From contig CAZKYP010000112.1 in NCBI GenBank assembly GCA_964556885.1, positions 1 through 10,839 of the forward strand: a stretch of DNA of 10,839 nt. Reading direction: 5' to 3'. Below the pieces are notes generated by a model. The model had not been told where the DNA came from. It did not search any database and saw nothing but the letters and a program-made list of their open reading frames with translations. Made by a program: the position numbers and the translations under genes. The stretch is from CAZKYP01 sp964556885 (GTDB lineage: Bacteria; Planctomycetota; Phycisphaerae; Sedimentisphaerales; Anaerobacaceae). Of this stretch, positions 5,968 through 10,839 are shown in pieces; the first letter of the stretch is position 1; every line of letters begins with the position of its first letter.

Positions 5968-6258
5968 ATGAAGATCAGACCATTGGCAGATAAGGTGCTT
6001 GTTCAGCGTATCGAAGCGGAAACCAAGACAGCCGGCGGTATAGTACTGCCGGATACTGCAAAAGAGAAACCGCAGCAGGGCAAGATTGTCAGCGTCGGTG
6101 AGGGCAAAATACTCGATGACGGAACGCTGAGAAAATTACAGGTTAAAAAGGGTGATATGGTGCTTTTCACAAGTTACGCCGGAACAGATGTAAAAATAGA
6201 TGGTAAAGAGTATCTGATTATGAGTGAGTCGGATATCATGGCGGTAATTGAAAAGTGA
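5968..6258 (+). CDS. groES: Co-chaperonin GroES
   Basis: 96-residue subunit of the heptameric lid that caps GroEL and helps fold cytoplasmic proteins. Typical sequence throughout: MKIRPLADKVLVQR at the start, the mobile loop at about 16-32 with the GroEL-contacting hydrophobic tripeptide Ile25-Val26-Leu27 (GGIVLPDTAKEKPQQGK), and the C-terminal KIDGKEYLIMSESDIMAVIE. Length is normal for the family. The start is set by AAGGAG at 5952-5957; an earlier ATG at 5960 reads only three codons before TGA and is not used. groEL follows after 80 bp with its own ribosome binding site, forming the usual operon. The promoter is not clear: TAAAAT at 5930-5935 with a weak TTGTTA upstream is the best local candidate, and no CIRCE repeat is present. 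Confidence 0.97.
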   Translation: MKIRPLADKVLVQRIEAETKTAGGIVLPDTAKEKPQQGKIVSVGEGKILDDGTLRKLQVKKGDMVLFTSYAGTDVKIDGKEYLIMSESDIMAVIEK

Positions 6259-6338
6259 CAAAGCAAAACGAATCCGTCAAGGCGATCGGCATTTCGCCGG
6301 ACCATGACTGGTAATTACAGATAAGGAGAAAGAAAAAA

Positions 6339-7964
6339 ATGGCAGCTAAAAAAATAGCTTTTGGTACTGACGCACGGGCGTCAATTCAGAAGGGTGTAAA
6401 AAAACTGGCCAAGGCGGTAAAAATCACGCTCGGGCCCTGTGGCAGAAACGTAGTCCTGGAAAAATCTTACGGCTCGCCGCTCGTAACCAAAGACGGCGTA
6501 ACAGTGGCAAAAGAGATAGAGCTTGAAGATTCTTATGAGAACATGGGCGCGCAGATGGTCAAGGAAGTGGCTTCGAAGACGTCAACGGTAGCCGGCGACG
6601 GCACGACGACTGCTACGATTCTTGCCGAGAGCATCTTCGACGAAGGTCTTAAGAACATCACGGCCGGCGCCAACGCCATGCAGGTCAAACGCGGCATCGA
6701 AAAAGGCGTCGAGCAGATAGTCAAAGAACTTCAGAAAATGAGCATACCCATCGAGTCGAGCAAACAAATCGAACAGGTCGCGACCTGCTCGGCCAACCAG
6801 GACGTCGAAATCGGAAAGAAACTGGCCGAGGCGATGGAAAAGGTCGGCAAGGACGGCGTCATCACAGTCGAAGAGGGCCAGTCTCTTGAAACGACGGTCG
6901 AGCTGGTCGAGGGAATGCAGTTCGACAAGGGATATCTTAGCCCGCACTTTATCAACAATCTGCAGAACATGACAGTCGTTCTGGAAAAGCCGTACATTTT
7001 GGTCCACGAAAAGAAAATAAGCTCGGTCAAATCGCTTGTACCGCTGCTCGAAAAGGTGGCCAAGCAGGGCAAGCCGCTGCTGCTAATCGCCGAGGATGTC
7101 GAAGGCGAGGCACTGGCCACATTAGTAGTGAACAAGCTTCGCGGCGTGCTGCAGATCGCAGCCGTCAAGGCGCCGGGTTTCGGCGACAGGAGAAAGGCGC
7201 TGCTCAGTGACATCGCGACACTGACCGGCGGCGACGCCATCTTCGAAGACCTGGGTTTGAAGTTGGAGAATATCGAGCTCAAGCAGCTCGGAAGGGCCAA
7301 ACGAATCACCATCGACAAAGACACAACGACAATCATCGAAGGCGGCGGCACCACAGATGCCATCAAGGGAAGAATCGAGCAGATTAAAAACGAAATCGAG
7401 GCAACCACCAGCGACTACGACAGGGAAAAGCTCCAGGAAAGACTGGCAAAATTAGCCGGCGGCGTGGCCCAGATTCAGGTCGGAGCCGCTACGGAAGCCG
7501 AGATGAAGGAAAAGAAGGCCCGAGTGGAAGACGCACTGCATGCCTGCCGGGCGGCCGTGGAAGAAGGCATACTTCCCGGAGGCGGCGTTGCGATGCTCAG
7601 AACCCTGCCTGCCCTTGACAAAATCAAGGTCGATGGCGACGAGAAGATCGGCATCGATATCGTAAAAAGGGCAATCGTTGCGCCAATCAAGCAGATTGCC
7701 GAGAACGCAGGACTGGACGGTTCAATCGTTGCACAAAAGGTAATGGAAAGCAAAGAGAAGAACTTCGGCTATGACGCACTGAACAAGGAATATGGCGACA
7801 TGGTCAAGTTCGGCGTAATCGTACCGACGAAGGTCGAAAGGGCCGCTCTGCAGAACGGCGCTTCGATTGCTTCGCTGCTGCTGACAACGGATGCCGTAGT
7901 CAGTGAGATTCCTGAAAAGAAGGAAGCTGCTCCGGCAATGCCCCCGGGCGGTGGAATGTATTAG
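6339..7964 (+). CDS. groEL: Chaperonin GroEL
   Basis: 541-residue subunit of the double-ring ATP-driven folding chamber that works with GroES. Nucleotide-site residues are present at their usual positions: LGPCGRN (31-37), Asp52 in TKDGVTVA, Asp87 in AGDGTTT, Asp398 in KARVEDALHA, and the GILPGGG loop (410-416). The apical domain includes KAPGFGDRRK (277-286). The C-terminal tail is short (PAMPPGGGMY) and lacks the repeated GGM units common in Proteobacteria. The start ATG has AAGGAG 10 nt upstream. The 80-bp gap from groES holds a small hairpin (GGCGA/TCGCC, 6281-6298). A strong terminator follows the stop. Codons are more GC-rich at third positions than in the neighbouring receiver gene, as expected for a highly expressed gene. 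Confidence 0.98.
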   Translation: MAAKKIAFGTDARASIQKGVKKLAKAVKITLGPCGRNVVLEKSYGSPLVTKDGVTVAKEIELEDSYENMGAQMVKEVASKTSTVAGDGTTTATILAESIFDEGLKNITAGANAMQVKRGIEKGVEQIVKELQKMSIPIESSKQIEQVATCSANQDVEIGKKLAEAMEKVGKDGVITVEEGQSLETTVELVEGMQFDKGYLSPHFINNLQNMTVVLEKPYILVHEKKISSVKSLVPLLEKVAKQGKPLLLIAEDVEGEALATLVVNKLRGVLQIAAVKAPGFGDRRKALLSDIATLTGGDAIFEDLGLKLENIELKQLGRAKRITIDKDTTTIIEGGGTTDAIKGRIEQIKNEIEATTSDYDREKLQERLAKLAGGVAQIQVGAATEAEMKEKKARVEDALHACRAAVEEGILPGGGVAMLRTLPALDKIKVDGDEKIGIDIVKRAIVAPIKQIAENAGLDGSIVAQKVMESKEKNFGYDALNKEYGDMVKFGVIVPTKVERAALQNGASIASLLLTTDAVVSEIPEKKEAAPAMPPGGGMY

Positions 7965-7978
7965 ACGAACGAACAGCG

Positions 7979-8011
7979 AGCGGGTTCCGATATGGAACCC
8001 GCTTTTGTTTT
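7979..8011 (+). terminator. Intrinsic terminator after groEL
   Basis: AGCGGGTTCC (7979-7988) and GGAACCCGCT (7994-8003) form a perfect 10-bp stem with a 5-nt loop, followed by TTTTGTTTT. It closes the groES-groEL operon and ends only 16 bp before the next start codon. Confidence 0.93.
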
Positions 8012-8027
8012 ATAGACAGGTGATAAC

Positions 8028-8318
8028 ATGAGTATGCGATTTTATACAAATATGGTTTCTCAGGCGTCTAAGAGTATCGCCGCGGGTATATTCATAGTCG
8101 GTCTGGTACTCGTGGGTTTCGGATTTTTGATTTATCTACTTCCGAAATTTTTCGCAACACTGGCCGCGGCGGTCTTTTTCATCGCGGGATTCGCCTGCGC
8201 CGTCACTGCCGTCAAAATCTTCCTTGCGCAGAGACAACTGGATAAGATGAACTCCGACGATTCTCAGGATTACAGAGAAAACGTCCAGATTCATATTGAG
8301 AATCATTTCGAAGAATAA
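8028..8318 (+). CDS. Small two-helix membrane protein of unknown function
   Basis: 96 residues. Two hydrophobic stretches at about 17-39 (SIAAGIFIVGLVLVGFGFL) and 41-66 (FFATLAAAVFFIAGF) should be membrane helices joined by a very short turn with Pro39-Lys40. The C-terminal 28 residues are polar and acidic (KMNSDDSQDYRENVQ...NHFEE). No signal peptide cleavage site is apparent, and I do not recognise a family. AGGTGA ends 4 nt before the ATG at 8028; a second ATG at 8034 is also possible. There is no space for a separate promoter between the groEL terminator and this gene, so expression may depend on readthrough or on a promoter inside groEL. It converges with mraY, whose stop is 40 bp away. 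Confidence 0.75.
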   Translation: MSMRFYTNMVSQASKSIAAGIFIVGLVLVGFGFLIYLLPKFFATLAAAVFFIAGFACAVTAVKIFLAQRQLDKMNSDDSQDYRENVQIHIENHFEE

Positions 8319-8358
8319 TTATGCTAATGCCCGATATGTTGATTTTAGAGTCTGCGAC

Positions 8359-9498
8359 TTAGCGAATTTTGAGCGTAGCCAGGGCAAGGGCGGCAAAAGC
8401 CGCGGCTAAAAGCCAGAAACGCACGACTACCTGCGGCTCGCTCCAGCCGATAAGATGAAAATGATGATGAATGGGGGCGCACCTGAAAAGCCGCTTGCCG
8501 CCGGTATATTTGAAGTAGGCCACCTGAAGCACCACACTGAGCAGTTCCATAACGAATACCCCGCCGATAACCAAAAGCAGTATTTCATTTCTCGTCACCA
8601 GCGCGCCGTAGCCCATCGCCGCCCCCAAGGGAAGCGAGCCGACATCGCCCATGAAGGTCTGGGCCGGATGACAGTTGAACCAAAGAAAACCGAGCACGGC
8701 CCCTAATATGGCCGAATAAAAGACGCACAACTCTCCGGCCTGTGGTATGGCTGGAAGCAGAAGATAGCTCGCCCAGGTGACGGGCGTTGTCCGCGTCATT
8801 GTCTCGGACGACACAAAACAAAGCAGGGCAAGTACGAAAGAGACCATCCCCACACATCCTGCGGCCAGGCCGTCCATGCCGTCGGCCAGATTGACGGCGT
8901 TACTGGTCGCCGACAGATAAAATATCGATATCAGTATAAACATCCAGTTGGCCAGCGGCAGACTGCCTTTATAGAACGGCAGCCAGAACCTGATGCCGTC
9001 GGGAACATTGGCAAGATCGATATATAAGAACGATGCTACCAGGACCGCTCCGCCAATCTGGAAAATCAGCTTCTCCCATGCTTTCAATCCTTCCCTGCTT
9101 CGATGACGAATGTCACCGGTCAGCTTCAGCCAGTCGTCGACTCCGCCCAGAACAGAAAACCATATCATGACAAAAATAGCCTTTTTGATAAACGGATTAT
9201 TCAGCCTCGCCCAAAGCAGTGTCGTAACAATAACTGAAAAGATGATAATCAATCCGCCCATCGTAGGAGTGTTGGCTTTCTCTTTCGTTAGTTCGTTCAA
9301 AGCGGCGTGATAAAACTCGGGGCGGTCTCCGATTTTTTTGCGCATCAGCCAGCGTATCACCTTCGGCCCAACAATAAGAGCTATCAACAGGCTGGTCAAT
9401 GTCGCCGACACGGATCGAAAGACTATATTCTGGTAGGCATAGAATCCCACCTTGTGAGTGAAAACATCCCGCAAATACCACAACAGATGGTATATCAT
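8359..9498 (-). CDS. mraY: Phospho-N-acetylmuramoyl-pentapeptide transferase (MraY)
   Basis: 379-residue integral membrane enzyme that moves phospho-MurNAc-pentapeptide from UDP to undecaprenyl phosphate, making lipid I for peptidoglycan. About ten hydrophobic segments are visible. Signature motifs: TPTMGG (77-82), GGVDDWLK with Asp121-Asp122, NAVNLADGMDGLAAG (200-214) with Asp206 and Asp209, FMGDVGSL with Asp285 at the metal site, and PIHHHFHLIGW with His344-346. The N-terminus (MIYHLLWYLRD...) is standard, so the start is secure although only a weak AAGAGA precedes it. It begins 28 bp after the murF stop and must share its operon. The cytoplasmic loop around residues 57-76 (GDRPEFYHAALNELTKEKAN) is somewhat unlike the common form. 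No murD follows; the gene ends against a convergent gene. Confidence 0.97.
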   Translation of the reverse strand: MIYHLLWYLRDVFTHKVGFYAYQNIVFRSVSATLTSLLIALIVGPKVIRWLMRKKIGDRPEFYHAALNELTKEKANTPTMGGLIIIFSVIVTTLLWARLNNPFIKKAIFVMIWFSVLGGVDDWLKLTGDIRHRSREGLKAWEKLIFQIGGAVLVASFLYIDLANVPDGIRFWLPFYKGSLPLANWMFILISIFYLSATSNAVNLADGMDGLAAGCVGMVSFVLALLCFVSSETMTRTTPVTWASYLLLPAIPQAGELCVFYSAILGAVLGFLWFNCHPAQTFMGDVGSLPLGAAMGYGALVTRNEILLLVIGGVFVMELLSVVLQVAYFKYTGGKRLFRCAPIHHHFHLIGWSEPQVVVRFWLLAAAFAALALATLKIR

Positions 9499-9526
9499 TC
9501 TGCGTCTCTTATTTCCCGATCCCGCA

Positions 9527-10839
9527 CTATGCGAAGATCTCTTTCAATCTGTCAATCGCCGTTTCAAGCCCGGCTATACGCGAACCTTTAACCAGTATTA
9601 TATCGTAATCTTTTATTAATTTGTGCAGATTATTGCAAGCCGAAAGCGTATCCTCGAAACAATATATCTGCAAACCTTTTGAAGAACAGGCTTTAGCGGC
9701 CTCGGCGGTGACCTTTGCCGGCTCGCCGACGGTAATCAATAATTCCACCTTTGTCTGGGCGATCGAATTGCCCAGTTCTATATGCAGACGTTCGGCCTGT
9801 TCGCCCAATTCCGCCATTTCGCCGCAGATAAAGACCAACCTGCGCTGCCCTGTCGAGTCGAGATTATCGAGGATATGCAAAGCGTTTTTCATCGAAGCCG
9901 GATTAGCATTGTAACAATCGTTCAATACGGTAAGCGTTCCGATCTGCAGCGGCTCGGCACGCATGGCAACCGGCGGCAGCGTACCGACGGCCGACGCAAA
10001 TTCATCTATCGTTACACCAAGCCAACTGCAAACCCCCCATGCAGCCAAGGCATTTTCTACATTCCCGGGACCGGCCAGCGGCAAGTGAATCTGTTTATCC
10101 TCTATGATGAACCGACTGGACAAACCTTCACAGATAATATCCTTTGCACCATAGTCGGAACCACTTGACTTACCGAATGTTTTAATTTGGTTATTGGTAA
10201 CTGGTAAATGGTAATTCAACTTGTCACTATTTAACCATTTGACTAAGTTTTCATTTATTATCAGCAAACCGTTGGAATGTAATCCTTCCGCTATTGAAAG
10301 CTTTTCACGAGCTATCGTCCGAAGATCACCGAATCCTTCCAGGTGAGCCGGGTAAACATTCGTCACGACAGCGACATCGGGAGCGGCGATACAAGTCAGG
10401 TAGCTTATCTCGCCGGGATGATTGCTGCCGAGTTCGGCGACAACAATTTGGACATCCGGTTCGGCGCTGAGTAACGTCAAAGGCACACCTATATTATTAT
10501 TAAAACTCTTCGGCGATTGATGAACACGGTAACGATGCCCAAGAACGTGATAGATAATTTGCCTGACGGTTGTCTTGCCCGCCGAACCGGTTATTGCAAT
10601 AACCTTAAAACCGGCCCGCCGGCGATATTCACGGGCAAGGGTGCCAAGTGCCTCGATAGTATCATCGACTTTAAGCAAACACTTATCGGCAAACTCTTCG
10701 CCTCTTAATTCTTTGCCGACAACGGCACAAACGGCGCCTTTAGCGAATGCATCAGAAACATAATCATGGCCGTCGAACTTATCTCCGGGGATGGCAAAAA
10801 AACAATCACCTGCTTTAGTGGTTCGTGAGTCAATACTAA
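9527..10839 (-). CDS. murF: UDP-N-acetylmuramoyl-tripeptide--D-alanyl-D-alanine ligase (5' end outside window)
   Basis: Cytoplasmic Mur ligase that adds D-Ala-D-Ala to UDP-MurNAc-tripeptide using ATP, giving the substrate of MraY next door. 436 residues are visible; the frame stays open to the window edge, so a short N-terminal part (perhaps 15-30 residues) is missing. Order of motifs: SIDSRTTKAGDCFFAIPG and FDGHDY of the substrate-binding domain near the edge, the P-loop GSAGKTT at about 10588-10568, SFNNNIGVPLTLL, ELGSNHPGEI, TNVYPAHLEGFG, the lysine in IAREKLSIAEG (likely carbamylated in this family), DCYNANPASM (about 9916-9887), GEMAELGE and the terminal LVKGSR. A frame-internal TTG at 10678 is not the start. 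A heptamer repeat at 10188-10215 encodes part of a loop between motifs. Confidence 0.96.
   Translation of the reverse strand, partial: SIDSRTTKAGDCFFAIPGDKFDGHDYVSDAFAKGAVCAVVGKELRGEEFADKCLLKVDDTIEALGTLAREYRRRAGFKVIAITGSAGKTTVRQIIYHVLGHRYRVHQSPKSFNNNIGVPLTLLSAEPDVQIVVAELGSNHPGEISYLTCIAAPDVAVVTNVYPAHLEGFGDLRTIAREKLSIAEGLHSNGLLIINENLVKWLNSDKLNYHLPVTNNQIKTFGKSSGSDYGAKDIICEGLSSRFIIEDKQIHLPLAGPGNVENALAAWGVCSWLGVTIDEFASAVGTLPPVAMRAEPLQIGTLTVLNDCYNANPASMKNALHILDNLDSTGQRRLVFICGEMAELGEQAERLHIELGNSIAQTKVELLITVGEPAKVTAEAAKACSSKGLQIYCFEDTLSACNNLHKLIKDYDIILVKGSRIAGLETAIDRLKEIFA
10188..10215. repeat. Four tandem heptamers TGGTNAN inside murF
   Basis: The plus strand reads TGGTTAT, TGGTAAC, TGGTAAA, TGGTAAT without interruption. 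It encodes about ten residues (NYHLPVTNNQ) in a loop of MurF lying between the TNVYPAH region and the C-terminal domain motifs. Such short heptamer arrays are usually intergenic, so an in-gene position is notable. Confidence 0.8.

Noticed and set aside
5960..5971. Three-codon reading frame ATG ACA AAA TGA overlapping the groES start
   Set aside because: It lies only 2 nt after the Shine-Dalgarno and encodes nothing meaningful; probably chance.
6731..7408. 225-codon reading frame antisense to groEL
   Set aside because: Serine- and leucine-rich shadow of the GC-rich groEL codons; no start signal and no protein-like pattern.
9527..10678. murF starting at the TTG at 10678
   Set aside because: The frame continues upstream with recognisable N-terminal MurF sequence to the window edge, so the true start is outside.
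1..10839. CRISPR array, tRNA, rRNA, insertion sequence or phage genes
   Set aside because: No regularly spaced repeats, no cloverleaf or rRNA sequence, and no transposase or integrase reading frame was found.

Overview
This window is a stretch of bacterial chromosome or metagenomic scaffold; a run of exactly 100 N at 1657-1756 marks a scaffold join. The combination of a DUF11-repeat surface lipoprotein, a sigma-54-type promoter, a class II xylose isomerase and scattered cell-wall genes would fit a Planctomycetota (Phycisphaerae-like) bacterium. That assignment is inference from gene style, not from a marker gene.

Left part (1-3058, minus strand): a pentose operon reading right to left from a near-consensus promoter (3031-3058): xylB (xylulokinase, interrupted by the N gap), xylA (xylose isomerase), then the start of an unidentified protein cut by the window edge. 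XylA converts xylose to xylulose and XylB phosphorylates it for the pentose phosphate pathway. A strong hairpin sits between xylB and xylA.

Middle (3202-5464): a minus-strand gene for a secreted, probably lipid-anchored protein with four DUF11 repeats, ended by an intrinsic terminator. Its roughly 235-nt leader has an extended -10 promoter, phased 10-bp repeats in the -35 region, a possible three-way-junction RNA followed by a U-tract, and a hairpin near the ribosome binding site. The divergent side carries a textbook sigma-54 promoter.

Centre right (5465-8318, plus strand): a small stand-alone receiver-like protein lacking the usual acidic pair, then groES and groEL with a terminator, then a two-helix membrane protein. 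The groES Shine-Dalgarno lies inside a weak hairpin that looks like an RNA thermometer. No CIRCE operator is visible.

Right part (8359-10839, minus strand): murF (5' end outside the window) followed by mraY, two consecutive cytoplasmic and membrane steps of peptidoglycan precursor synthesis. mraY ends convergently against the small membrane gene, so the division/cell-wall cluster stops here. A four-unit heptamer repeat is embedded in murF.
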